A DNA stretch of 64,000 nt from Gremmenia infestans (Eukaryota; Ascomycota; Leotiomycetes; Helotiales; Hamatocanthoscyphaceae), in the NCBI GenBank assembly GCA_032629725.1, contig JAFEVB010000019.1, positions 372,001-436,000 of the forward strand, read 5' to 3'. The translations under genes were made by a program, and so were the position numbers. Shown here in pieces: positions 1-12,265 of the stretch (position 1 is its first letter; the number at the start of each line of letters is the position of its first letter). The notes below the pieces were generated by a model. It searched no databases, was not told the origin of the DNA, and saw only the letters and a program-made list of their open reading frames with translations.

Positions 1-204
1 AAAGTGTAGAAAGTATAAAAATATGATTATCAGATATGACTATATGCGTACTACATGTCTAGCCTAAATTCTGTCACCATCCATACGGAGGCTCTATGTA
101 CCGAAGGTATGCTCCTAGATAAACCCCAAACGCCATCGCTAAATCGCAGATCCTCCTTTTGCATAACCTATCTATCCATCAATCCATCCCATCCCCGAGG
201 GAAT

Positions 205-3040
205 CTACCTAGTTCCCCCCTCCTCCCTCAACCGATCTTGCTCCCAACTAAATCGACTCTCCGCCAGCACAGGCACATGCACAAGATCCACTTCCGGAGT
301 TCCAATATTCTGCTTCCTCTTATACGGATCCACGACCTCCCTCGTCTGCATATCAGCACGCAGCGCAAGCATATCCTCGCGCAGGAACTTCGACTCGTCC
401 TGCTCTCTCGCCATCACGCGCCCAGAACCATTGAGCGGTTGTTGGCTGCTCGATATGCTCACGCCGCTTACGCCGCTTTGCCCGCCGTCCGAAGCTGGGC
501 CGGATGCAGAGGGGGTGCTGACGTTGTAATGGGAAGTGCTGTATGCGGTCACGCTGCGCGGACTTGGCACATCGTCGTATATGTCGGAGGTAGTTTGATT
601 GGCCGTGTACTGGCTTCCTAGCGTGCTTGTTCCGCCCATGGAGTCGGGGTCTGTGAGGAGTGTTTGCTCTTGGGCGGCGTTTTCCCCAGCACGGTCTATC
701 ATTCGCGGAATTACATCTGGTAATTGTACGTTGCCTGGTAGAAGTCCTGCGAATATTCCGTTGCCAGGACTGATTTTGCGGTATGTGGGCGGAGGACTCA
801 TAGGGCTTGTTGGACTGGTCGGACTGGTCGGACTGGTTGGTCCGGATACAAATATTGGAGAGGTGGGAGATGGAGCTGGCTGTCTGCTTGTTTGGGAATG
901 ATGGGAACTAGTTGCAGGAGAAACGGGGCGAGTCCCAGAATTACTTTGGGAACCGGGTGGTGACAGGAACTGCCTTCCAGAATGACCGTCATTTTCGACC
1001 TTTTCTGTCGGGTATGTTTCTCTTCTAGACTGAGCTAGATCGGAAGCTGCTTGTTGAAGTTCTAACTTTCTTCTTGCCTGCTCGTACGCAGACATATTGT
1101 ATGAATCTGTTGTTGACGACTCATTATCAGTTGTCCCACTCAATGTTCCTGCTTCACTGTCTAGTTCTGCTGGCCCCAGAGGTGCGGGAAGCTCGAAACG
1201 CTCATGTGAGGCGTCAGCGCCTACTTCAGCGGCATATGTGGTGCTGCCAAAAGCTTCGTTTGCTTGAAGCTCTTCTGGCTGTCGACGGTAACGTTCTAGA
1301 AAACTACGTGAACGTGTAGTTTCGACAGGCTTTTCATCATCCGTGGTCTTTGTTATATTCCGACGACGCCAGAAGTAAAACCCGGACGATGCCAGTGCCA
1401 GAATTGCAACCACACCAACGACAATACCAACTATGGCCCCAGTTGAGACTTTGGCCTTGGATTTAGTGTTCGAGGGGAGAGGAGTGAAATTACTATCCTT
1501 TGATTGAGAAATGTTGATTATGCTAGTATTTCCGAGAGGATCTAATGTGTGAACGGCTTGGTGGATAGAGTAGGTGTTTCGTTCATAGTCCGTGATTAGA
1601 TAGGCTTCTTGTAGGAAGGATCGACCAATCGTGTACTGGGCTTGATTGCTTGCCCTCTTGATGGGGAAGTAATACTTTTCAGAGTTGGAAGAACCGTAAG
1701 TCGTGTTGGGAATAGCCGGGAAGGTCAGCTGCAAGTCGAAGGCCGCATATGGTAATGTTATATTGACAAGTCCCGTTGACGAACCAGTGTTTGATAGAGT
1801 GACTGTGAACTCTAGCTGAGAATTTTTTAGGACATCGTGCTGTGAAGCATTTCCATCGAACCCATACAAATCCAAAGTGCTGTTGTAAGTCAAACCCAGT
1901 GTCTTTGCAAATTCGTCACAAACTGATTGGGGTAGCCAGAGGTAAGGAGTGGAGCTGTCGATTATGGCAGTAACACGGTCCGTCGTGGAAATCAATTGGA
2001 TGGGAGTAGTCCAATTGTTTGAGGTTCCGGTTGAATATACCGACATGTAGTTAATATATGCTGCCGGATCTTTGCTCGGATTTAGATCAAAGGAAGTATT
2101 GTGAGCAACTAATCGATTTGCATCATAGCCTCCAAGAGTCAAGGAAGCCGGCACACCTTTCTGTTCTTGGAATTGTTAGTGAGTATCTAACTTAAGAGAG
2201 AGAGAGAAAGCTTACGATATGTTGCACCAGCTGTGTAGCCATAACTGTGACTTGGAATAGCTCCGTTCTTCTCTACAAGACCACTAATGGCCGCAAGCGA
2301 TGAGATATTGTTGAAGTCTCCTGGCACAACTCCTAACCCAAACTCCCCAAGAAAGTATTCTGTGGCGTTTATTGACCCAATGATTGTTGAGTTGAGAGTC
2401 ACTCCGGTGGAACCAAATGTCAATTGATCGAAGCCATAGTCCGCATAGCCCTGGCCACCAAGCCGAGTATCGACCCCCAAGTTGAATAGCCCTTGATCCC
2501 TATACGTGGAAGATTTGCTGAGGTTATAAGTCCCTCCCCTGGCTTGTATGCATATGGCATCTAGGAATTTCTGTTAGCTGAAGTACATGGCAGAATATCT
2601 TGAAGCCGCAAATGTCTCCTGAATGAATATGTCGCGCCATTTGCAAACAACATTGTTACTACTCCAACCTCCTTGTATTCTCGCCGTATCGCAGTATCGC
2701 AGTATCGCCTCAATCGAAGAAGTCCAACTCACTATTATCTGAACATCCCGCAGGCCCAACAACCCAAGTCTCCGAGCTGACAGTATTGACCATAACATCG
2801 ACCCACTGCGGTGGAGTTCCAACTCGAATCGATATCGCGGACCAAGTACCGTCATCCCCATACCTATGTTCAGTCAGCAACTGCGTCGAAATGAAGTTAG
2901 GGAACTTTAGGCAGCAAAATTCGAACTGACCATTGCGTAGAGGGCGTAGCACTCAACGCCTCTATCGTGTCGGCGGCACTGATGCACCCCGCGAGAAGAA
3001 AGATTGTAAGCGCCCATTCCCTCGTCCGCACCAGATACAT
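205..3040 (-). CDS. Membrane-anchored aspartic-protease-like protein, probably a pseudoenzyme
   Basis: Four exons: 3040-2931, 2863-2733, 2560-2216, 2156-205 (845 aa), with phase kept at every junction. The start is the ATG opening a signal peptide (hydrophobic stretch TIFLLAGCISA). Residues about 38-400 have the pepsin-like fold signature (VGTPPQW, SSETWVV, a Cys pair around GPAGC/AIC, then the C-terminal lobe). The first catalytic motif, normally DTG, reads NTV at residues 63-65, so its Asp is gone. The second reads DSST at about residue 262. A single transmembrane helix follows (GAIVGIVVGVVAILALA), then basic residues and a long Ser/Pro-rich tail of about 350 residues, presumably cytosolic. 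Family knowledge: fungi carry many such non-canonical acid-protease-like membrane proteins. Loss of proteolysis and a sensing or adhesion role are inference. Confidence 0.85.
803..838 (-). repeat. 9-bp tandem repeat coding Thr-Ser-Pro units
   Basis: Four near-identical 9-bp units lie in the tail of the aspartic-protease-like gene and encode a run of (T/S)SP triplets in the low-complexity cytosolic region. Copy number could vary between strains. Confidence 0.8.
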
Positions 3041-4659
3041 GATCAGATCACGGATAGGAGCGCATGTTATTCACGATTCTACTTCGTAGAGGAATTATTG
3101 ATTAATCTCGGACTCGGAATCGGAATCACGAACAAGGAGCTCGGGCTCGAGGAAACGAGTGTGGTGTGGTGTCTTTCTCAGGCCAGTCAGTCAGCGGAGC
3201 AGCACCACCTGCTGGACCCAGCACGCCAAGAAAATTAAGTTCTGCGCCCCAACGCCCCCTTACGGAGTAAATTACAGCGATCCAAAAAGTGACGCTACTG
3301 GGACAGGAGAAGATGGGATGGCTTGTTTCAGGCGCTGCAGGCCTTCTTCAGCCCTGTGATTGAGTGGGAGGGACAGCGAGAACGCCACTGGAGAGTTTGG
3401 TGGAGAAGTACGGAGCTATTTCTAAACGGCAGACGCCTCCTCAATAAGAACCGCCGAAATGTGAAAATGCTTATGGAAGTTCAAGGCGTTGGATTGGACA
3501 TGAGAGGAAGGAAGGAGCACATGGCGGACTGTCAGCAATGCTTGGCTGAGAACCTCTAACTTCTAAGTGGAAGCAGAGATTGTGATGATGGCGACAGTCA
3601 GCGCTGACATTCAAGAGAGAACATATTTTATTTCTTTCCTTGCTTTTATATATTCCGCCCATTGTTGCAACATGGCCATTTCAAGTGAAAGATTATGAAT
3701 CGTTTATATAACCATTCTCCTACAGAAATGCTCTTTTACACTCTTTTATTGGACGGCTCGTAAAATTATCTGCCGGAGGCTCAGCTAAAAAATACTTTTT
3801 ACACCCTATTGATTGGTTGTGTGAACGGATACGGATGTAGATCGACAGCCTGCTAGCTTTTGGTGCTGCATTGCATCCCAAGTTATTGTACCTCCGTCCT
3901 CCGGTACAGCCGCAGCCACGGACGGCGTATTTTGCTGCATCTCTTTCCTACGGCCAGATTATTATTTTTACAGTACCAGGCTGTTGCAGTAACATTGGAC
4001 CAAGTATACGAAGTACTACTAATGTTGGCATACTTTTACCAGCCAATGGGAGTCGCTCTTGTGCGGAGTATGTCAGCACTTCAGCCCTGGTCTGACCACA
4101 GATTCGGTGGCACAGAATCACAGGCGTTGGCGTTGGATGGGATACCCGGTACTCCGTAACATTGGCCCACCGGCTTCGAATAGACTTCATGCAGGTTCCT
4201 GGGCGGTGCTTGGGCTAAACTCCTCATGGCCTAGGGCTGATGCTGATCCTTACAGGACCTGTCTAATTTACCTCGCATGATGGCAATGCCGTATTCTTTC
4301 CCATCTTCTCCTTGACTTTTGCTATGTTTGATTTTCTTAGCATCGTCAACACTTGTACCAGAGTCTCGATTTTAGACTAGAAACACTCGCTTCATTGTAC
4401 GAGTAACTGCCATGAGTTGATGAACTGCAGTATCTTGTCTTTTGTGTTTATATCCACCACATTCGTTCGTTGCGCCGTCCCTCGTTTTTTGCGGATGAAA
4501 GTTGCTGAAGAGACCTTTGGTTTCTCCGATCCTTGTTGCTATCTCTTGTCAAAAGCTTATTAGGAATCAACCCTTCGTTACATCAGTTTCTCGATCCATA
4601 GAGTGACCGACACTCGGCGGAAATTAATACGAGCTTTGGTTGAGTTTTGGACCTCAACT
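3041..4659. other. Intergenic region between divergent genes
   Basis: About 1.6 kb separates two divergently transcribed genes. Short open frames exist on both strands but lack splice continuity or recognisable domains. The part nearest 4660 is T-rich, as expected of a fungal promoter and 5' leader. No RNA gene or repeat was recognised. Confidence 0.6.
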
Positions 4660-7012
4660 ATGATATTCTCTCGTGAAGCCCTTTTATGGGCATTCATATA
4701 CTACGGCTCTTTTGGAGCTTGTAGTGAGAACGTTCTAGTACAAGGTATTTCTGAATATGCCCATTTCAATGATTTAAAATGCTAATGGATTGATCCCAGA
4801 AGTTAAAAGCCTTGACGATTCAAAATCGCCTGCACTTCCACAACCTCGATATAACGATCCATTGGCGCAAACAGTTGAGAGACGAGATCAAACTACAGTA
4901 GTTCTAACGATTCCGACTACATCACAAGTCCCTCCAAGTCCTCCAACAGGTACTCCTACATTCTCGTATGAAAGGCCGTGGTTGAACACAACAAGTCCGA
5001 CAAGGTCAGGGCAAAGTCACAATCAAAGCTCCCCAAGCACGACTTTGGGCAATTTGCCCACAAACTCGAGTACGCCATGCATAACACTTGGACCGGCCGA
5101 TGCGGTGACAATTTGGGATATCCTCCCCAACACAGAAACGATCACCATCACCACCCTCGCAAACATGACATTGGCCATCACAGCAGCACCAGACTTCACA
5201 CCTCCAAACTACTGTTCCACTGAGCTATCAACCTCAGATTCAATAGCGACTAGCGTCGAATCAACTACCGAAACAGTAGCTGAATCTAGCTCACCATTGT
5301 CGAGACCTACAACCACTATCACGACAAACAAAAACCCTGCCACTTCGCTGGTTGCTGCTCCTACTGATGGCTACCCAGGAGCCAACCCGAGCAAGTCCGC
5401 GGTTGTGAATCCCGGGGCGACCACGCCTGCTGCGATTTGGGGACCGCTTGTTGCTACCCCTGGTTCGGGCGGAGGGAACCTGATTCAGATCTCGACTTCG
5501 GATTCGAGTCCGCCGGGGCCTACTACGACCCACCAGCCAAAGGTCAATTCGCCATCACCATCTGATGCAGGAGGTTCAGGGGCAAGCAATGCAGGTGGGG
5601 CAGGAGCCAGTAACCCGACTGCGAAAAACCCGGTGGGGCCTACTACAACTAATCCGCCATCTATTGGGAGCGGCTCTGGGGATGGTAGTGGAGGAACTAG
5701 TAGTTTCCTGTCGAACAACCCACCGGCGAATGGAGGAACTAGCTTGGGGGGTGAAGGGGAAGGATCGAGATCTGGCGCCATTACCACGATAGGCACTGTT
5801 CCTGTTAGTGTTGGACCTACTCAAGTTGTTATTGGGGGTCCTGGGGGTCAGACAGTAGTTGTACCTCACGTCATAAGTGTAGGGTCAAGTTTAGGATCAG
5901 GAGGCACTTCGTTAGGCTCAGGAGGCTCATCAACACCAACGGGTAATTCAATCCCCGGGGGTGCTTCAGGTGGAGCTCCCGTGGTAGTCACCCAAGACGG
6001 CCAAGTCTTCACGGTAAACCCATCACAGGTTCTTGCAGGAAGCACGACTCTGGAAATCCCGGCTATCAACACGGGTGCCATTCTTGCCTCATCTGCTGGT
6101 CCCTCGGGTGTTACAGCAAGCACTATCAACGGCGTACCAGTCCAGCTTTCGCCATCTTCTGCTATTGTTGATGGGAAGACATATTCTATTGGTGAAGGAG
6201 CACCAGAAACAACGGTTGTTGCTAATAAGCAGACTATCTCTATTGGACCCGGAGGACTCGGCTTCGCTTCGACAGCTGTAGCCCCACCTACTATAGCATC
6301 AAATTTTGTCATCATGAATCCTACAATATTCTCGGCGATTGGGTCAAGTATAGCTGTTATCAAAGGGACAACCTTTACGTATGGCCCAGGAATTGCCGCC
6401 GAGACTGATGTTCTCGATGGAGAGACTATCACAATTGGACCAAATGGAATTTTCTATGATAGCACCACACTTGGAGGGACAGCACATGCCACTGGAACAC
6501 AACTTGGAGTTGCTGGTGGTGTTTCCATCACTGAAGTCGGCTCAACACTTGCAGTCATCAGCAGCACGACCTTTACAGTTGGTCCAGGAGCCACTCCATC
6601 AACAACCGCAATCAATGGCCACACCATCATAGTAGGATCTAGTGGTCTCGGAGTCGACGGTACAACAGTATCGTACCCATTCAATCCCACCACACAAGCC
6701 GTCACAGCAGGAGGAATCACATTTTCTGAGATCGGCTCCTCGATAGCAGTAATCGGAGGAACATCCTACACGGTTGGGCCTGGCGCAGAACCTAAAACGG
6801 AGACTTACAACGGCCAAACAATTAGTATTGGTGCCAGCGGACTTGGATTTGCCACAACCACTGTTCCACCCCTCAGTTCTACACCTAAAGCTACAGCCAC
6901 GACGTCGGCAACCACGACGGGCAAGAAGAAGAAGAATGATGGGGGGACTTTGAAACCCGTGTATGGCATTGTAGGTGCATGCATAGCGATTTGTATTGGA
7001 TATGCGATTTGA
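4660..7012 (+). CDS. Secreted, probably GPI-anchored repeat protein of the cell wall
   Basis: Two exons: 4660-4744 and 4800-7012 (765 aa); the 55-bp intron has a GCTAAT branch point and ends CCCAG. The ATG at 4660 opens a signal peptide (ALLWAFIYYGSFGA). A longer upstream frame begins only with GTG and is not used. Residues about 30-400 are Ser/Thr/Pro/Gly-rich and likely heavily O-mannosylated. Residues about 478-720 hold four degenerate repeats of roughly 50-60 residues with the pattern GSSIAVI-GTTFTVGPGA and NGQTISIGPSGLGF. The C-terminus is a Lys run, then Asn-Asp-Gly, then a hydrophobic tail (YGIVGACIAICIGYAI), as in GPI signals. No enzymatic domain is visible. A structural or adhesive wall role is inferred. 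Confidence 0.85.
6142..6870 (+). repeat. Four internal protein repeats of the GPI protein
   Basis: Four diverged copies of a roughly 50-60-residue module, each with an AVI-(K/S/G)GTTFTVGPGA half and an NGQTISIGPSGLGF half followed by TTV. They start near 6142, 6304, 6523 and 6712. DNA identity is low, so this is an old protein-level duplication rather than a young tandem array. Confidence 0.75.
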
Positions 7013-7448
7013 TATATGATTGGGAAATAATGGCGTTTAGGTGGTGCAGCGAGCATATACCCGCAAATTCCAAGCATAGATAGATCGAATTTGGATGATT
7101 GCTTAATGATGTACTCTGTAATTGTAATATGTTAGACGGTAGAGCTTGAACAATTGGAATGCCTAGATATACCTCTTTACATATTGACCATAATGTGATT
7201 TGCTATTCGCAAATAAGTTAGGGGCTACATGTACATACAAGCCAATCCAATATCCCCTTCGGCTGTCTCACGCTAGTGCATCCCAATCTCTCGGAATTAC
7301 AAAACGTCACAGAATCTTCACTTCTTCCACAAAATCATCAACCACACAGACTTGCCCTCCACGCACACGACGATAACAACTCGCAGACTGACCCAGAAGA
7401 AACTGGCTCAGTCGATAAATCCATTCCCACTTCTCCCCCGACAATTTT
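7013..7448. other. Intergenic spacer, 3' end and upstream leader
   Basis: This 436-bp stretch holds the 3' flank of the GPI protein gene (AT-rich) and the C/A-rich leader of the next gene. Nothing else was recognised. Confidence 0.55.
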
Positions 7449-10400
7449 ATGCAACCCGCGCCCACCGAATCCACACCACATCAATCCAACTCTATCAACG
7501 CAGCAGACCCCCAACCCGAAGCCCAACATGGCATTCTTTCCCCAGCAGTCTCTGCAGATGCAGACTCAGGTCCACGCCTCCAGCGTGACGCCATGGGGAT
7601 ACAGAAGCAGTTGGCAGGATTGAACCCCGAAGACGAACGTAGGAAACGCATCTCTGAATATGAAAACGCGCTTTCGCCTTCGCCACCGAGGAAGCAGAGC
7701 GAGGGGCCTGGCTTTAAGGTTGTAAAGAAAAAAGGTGCTACGAGAGGTGACGGACCGCAGTTGGATGATTTTCCGAATGGTATGCCTCTTATCAAGCACG
7801 AAGATGTGTTGAGCGAGTCTAATAATACACAGAGGTCCTCACGCATATCTTGTCCCATCTTCCCGCTGCTTCTCTTTCCGCCATTTCCTCAGTCTCGAAA
7901 CGCTTCTATAGTCTAGTTACTACACCCCATGCCTGGCGTATCGCCTTTTCGCGCTTCTTCCCTGGCCAAGATGCCCTTGTCAATACCGACTATGCAGAAG
8001 AAGTACGCGAGCAGCTCCGCTCCGAACAACGTGTTTTCACCCGTCTCACAGGCCTCGCATCTTGGCGCAGCGAGTACATCCTCCGAACACGCCTACTTCG
8101 AAGTCTCGGCCGAGGCAAACCAGCTCAAATTGCTCCCGGCCATGGTGCATCGTCTCGCTCCAACAGCGCGGCCAATAACGCCAATGCCGTCATCACGTAC
8201 AATTCTCAGCTCTTTGCGACAATCAATCATATCCATGGCATCTTCGGCAGCGGGAAGAAGGCGACGAGATTTGTTCATGGCACGGATGAGTCTGGCTCGG
8301 CGTGTACCAGTGATCCTAATATTGGAAAGATTGACAATTGGGGCCTCTCAGACCCGCAAGCACTGCCGCAGTTCGCGGACCTGTTTGTCGGCGATGAACC
8401 GTATGGAGCTGGTGATGGACCTGTGGGGCTACCAAATTCTATGGATGTGAGCCAGCCATTTGGGATGGTGTATGGTGAAGGTTTCCCTGGCGGGCAGACC
8501 TACTTTCGCTCTTCTGAGGAGATGCGAGGGCGTTTTATCAGTCAGCCGAACGATGTCCCTGATGCACAGGCTGGGATTCCTACGATTCCCGGGCTTACGG
8601 AAGCTATTTCTGCTGTTTGGGTTGCGAAATCCACGGCTGTTCCAAGTGCTACGGACGGGCTGGTGGGTATTATGACGGGGTCGACATTAGGTATGGTCAC
8701 GTCTTACTCACTAGGAGCTGAATCTCCACATGGACGTCGCATTCAAAGGGGTCAGGTTACTGCCAAGTGGGTTCTCAGTCCCGGTGTCCCGATCATTGCT
8801 CTGAAACTCGATGAATCATACTCGTTGAAACGTAGAGGTTCTGGTCGTATCTGGGCTGTGGCACTAAATTCTCTCGGCGAAGTCTTCTGTCTAGGCGAAC
8901 CTCTGAAATCAGCTCTTGTTGACAGCAAGGTCGATGATGGTGATGTTAGTCGTCAAGCTTGGAATGCCGGCCGCACTGCATACTGGACTCTCGTCGAGCC
9001 ATCCCGCCGCACTGCCAGAGATGATCCTTATCAAGAAGCAGAGATTCACGGAAGCTACTCTCCAAGATCATCGGCAAAGTCGATGCGTCTTTCCAAAGCT
9101 CAAATTATTGCCGAGACACATGAGATTGAGAAGTTTCTTGCTTTCCCTCCTGTTCATTTCCGCAAGGCTTGTGAAGGTTGGGATATGCGTCGGCAACTGG
9201 AGGTTGATTTCGCTGGCGATGATGGAAATGGGGCGGGCGAGGCAATGTTTGTTATCAATTGCGGACTCGAAGAAGGGCAACAAGCGGTGATAAAAAGATT
9301 CACGAGATGGAAGTCCGAACAAGCTTCTCGCGATGAGTATCCTACACCAAAAACACCCCCCATGGCACCCAAGACTATCACAATGGCCTCATTGTTCGGT
9401 GGCGGCATGGTCATCACTCCTCCCAGACATTCTTCCCCCGAGAGATCTCAAATGACCTCGTTGATTGGAAGCCCTAGAAAAATCTCGCCAGACCGATCTC
9501 CATCAATGCCGAGCAGTCCAGCCTCCAGAGTTGTGTCTACAACTCTGATTGAAGAATGGCGCACGACGATCCTTTCTTTGAAGGATCATCCAAATGTTGA
9601 AATCACTACGAGTGGGATTGATATGTCTACCTTTGCTACTCTGACAGTCGACGAAGATCCGTTGCGAACCGTCAATGGCAACTCAGAGGGATCATCACCA
9701 TTTGGCACACCGTCTGACTTTGACACTGGTGCATCTCAAATCCCTGGCTTCCGAGCACGTTTCCTTGCCGTTGGAACCAAACGCGGCTCTGTGATCGTCT
9801 GGAACATGCGCGGTCCTCAAACCACCAACCCCGCATTGGCAAATGAACTACAGCCCATTCGTACCATCTACACGGACTCGCCACAAATCTCTTGTCTCGC
9901 TATCTCCGCCCTATACCTCGTTCATGGTGGTAACGACGGCCTTGTTCAGACCTGGGATCCCTTGGCTTCATCCGAACAACCAATCCGAACCCTCAATTCT
10001 CGCTTTTCTTCTCGTGCCCGTCGCCGTCTCGTACAAGCCGAGGCCTCTGCCCTTGGCGTTGGAATTAATCTGTACGCAGCCGGCGCCATCTGCTTAGATC
10101 CAGACCCAACTGTACTCCGCGGTATGGTATCCCTTGGGACACATCTACGATTCTGGAGCTACAGTTCCAGCGCCGCAGATCAATATCAATCCAAGAAGCG
10201 TCGTCTACGCAGATCAAATGAGAGAGGCAGTAACGGCGGCAGCGAGCGATTCTCCAACACCGGCCGCGGCGCTTTAATGGATTACATCGCCACTGAACAG
10301 GAAGAGCTTAAAGCCGAGAAACAACGACGCGCACGTGAAGAAGCCCGTCTACGCGGTCGTTTCGGCGTCGGACTCAGCGGCATGAGCGAAGAAGAGGCAT

Positions 10401-10978
10401 TGAGGTACGCGGAAATGGTCTCAGTTGAAGCATTTCAAGAAGATCAGGAACGCCGAGCCTCTGTATCTGTTTCCGAATCTGGATCTATAGCTGATGTCGC
10501 GGAGTCGAGCCACAGCCAGAGTGTTTGGGAGAGTAGCGACGCGACTGTGACGCCTGAGGACGGTGTGCGTAATTCGAGTCCGAAGTTCAAGACGGATGAT
10601 GAATTTCGATTTGACATTGAGGAAGCAATTCGCTTGAGTTTGATCGATGGGGTCGATGAGTCTGGGAGGAGCCCCAAAGCTAGTGGAAGTGGAGGGTTTG
10701 AAGTTCCAATTATGGTCAAGACGAAGAAAAGTAAGAGGAGTGGCGGACGATCGCAATCAAGTAGCCCTTCTCACAGCAGAGCTAGTGTAGGACGTGTTAG
10801 GGCAACCGCGGGTGTTAGTCAAGCTGTTGAAGCTGATGATTTAGAGCTAGCTCTGCAGTTGAGTCTTGCTGAGGAGAGAAGCAAGCGTGAGTTTGAGGGC
10901 GAGAGTCTCAATGGGGCGCCTGATGAAGAATTTCCCGGCTTGGAGCTTAAAGGGAAAGGAAAAGGCCGTGCTGCTTAA
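7449..10978 (+). CDS. F-box / WD40-like protein with two C-terminal ubiquitin-interacting motifs
   Basis: Two exons: 7449-7779 and 7833-10978 (1158 aa). Joining them completes an F-box at residues about 106-155 (DFPNEVLTHILSHLP ... SVSKRFYSLV ... W), which confirms the 53-bp intron. The central region has WD40-like blades (FLAVGTKRGSVIVWNM; CLAISALYLVHGGNDGLVQTWD). A basic, Glu-rich helix follows. Two ubiquitin-interacting motifs lie at about 1037-1053 (IEEAIRLSLIDG) and 1110-1128 (DLELALQLSLAEE). F-box proteins are SCF ubiquitin-ligase substrate receptors and UIMs bind ubiquitin, so the protein probably links an SCF complex to ubiquitinated cargo. The substrate is unknown. Ser/Pro-rich linkers suggest phosphoregulation. 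Confidence 0.88.
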
Positions 10979-11593
10979 TGCTTCATTTCACTTGGAGGCG
11001 TTGCTATGGTGCTGTTAGACGGAGATTTTGCATTTGCTCTCTGTTATTTGTTGCTTTTAGATGGATGATTTGATTTCCGACGCTTTACTTCTGCGAGTTC
11101 AGGACCCCTAATTAGAAAGATAGGATTGGACTTTGCAAAATACAACTTTATTCACTTCTCAACACTGAACCCGCGCTCAGGGTAGTATTTATTGGCATCC
11201 TCGTGCTTGATTGCGTTCCTGGTATCTCATTTTAAGAGACGATTCGAGCAAAACCCTCACTTAGTGATGTCCTTCGGTGAAAGATAGGGGCTTCTTTTCT
11301 CTTGACCTCCCTTATTTCCAGAAAAGTCTCGTCTCAATGCGTTCAGTGTATGTGATATCGCATTATGAAGGTAATAGGATAGGATTTGTTGCTGTTATTA
11401 TTACTATTCGCTCATTCATTCATTCGTTGACTTGCTTATTTATTTGTTTATTTATTCCTCTGCCAAGGGTCTTTGTTTAGATTTTACTGGGCTATACTTA
11501 GGGAGTATATATATTGGTAATATTCTCAGCTCTACTCTGCGTCACGGCTCTGAAGGGCGAAGACTCAACATCTGTATGCGGTGCCCTCTACGA

Positions 11594-11620
11594 CCCCCGC
11601 CCCCCCCCCGCCCCCCGGCC
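11594..11620 (-). other. C-rich tract, potential G-quadruplex on the minus strand
   Basis: Cytosine runs of 5, about 11 and 6, separated by single G bases, give three to four guanine runs on the opposite strand. This meets the usual quadruplex pattern because the long run can be split. Confidence 0.6.
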
Positions 11621-11712
11621 GGCGTTGAACACACCTCAACTGCGTCACGGTTTAAAATGCCCAGCTTGTGTGCATCTATTTTCTTGGTCGTGTTTTTCTT
11701 TTTTCGGGTTGT

Positions 11713-11736
11713 GGGGGGGGGGAGGGGGAGGGAGGG
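11713..11736 (+). other. G-rich tract, potential G-quadruplex on the plus strand
   Basis: Guanine runs of about 10, 5, 3 and 3, separated by single A bases, form a canonical four-run quadruplex motif about 100 bp from the C-rich tract. Confidence 0.65.
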
Positions 11737-12265
11737 ATTTATACTTGGATGATAGGTATGGGATGGATTGAAGATAGTACGGCTTGGACGAGATATTGAT
11801 ATTGATATGAGGTCAGGAATGTGAAAGGTGGTTTGATGTTTGATAGTTAATTGATAGTATTAACGATGGTATCCTTGTGGGGTGAGGTGAGGTAGTTGCT
11901 CTTCTTATTTGTGTTTTTATTTCTTTTTAGGTAGGGAGTGGGAATTAAGTGATATATAGTCATAAGCGAGCTGGAACTTCTAGCTGGGAGTTTGGGAGAA
12001 ATGGAGAGCAGCTGTTGTTAAGGAAGACTTTGCTAAGTTTTCCCCCTGTTTATTTGGTCGGGTTTTCCTTCTATCTATTCATCCAAATGATCTCCTATCT
12101 TTCCTTTTCACAGAGCTAGAATCGAGCATTTAAGGCAGATACGTTGATAATTATATGTGACTCTTATTCCAAACGCATTTCATATATTAGTTGATTGTGG
12201 CTGGGCTGTTATACTACCCAAATCTCAATGCTTTTCCGTAGTTTATATTCCACATTTTTAACAAG

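Larger units (their letters stand above)
10979..12265. other. Intergenic region between convergent genes, with homopolymer tracts
   Basis: About 1.3 kb of non-coding DNA lies between two converging genes. It contains a C-rich tract at 11594-11620 and a G-rich tract at 11713-11736, and is otherwise T-rich with short simple repeats (ATTTATTTGTTTATTT near 11440). No gene model could be supported. Confidence 0.6.

Noticed and set aside
55..621. 188-residue plus-strand frame at the window start
   Set aside because: It lies antisense to the tail of the aspartic-protease-like gene, whose spliced model is well supported.
5866..6432. 188-residue minus-strand frame
   Set aside because: It mirrors the repeat region of the GPI protein and has no independent motif.
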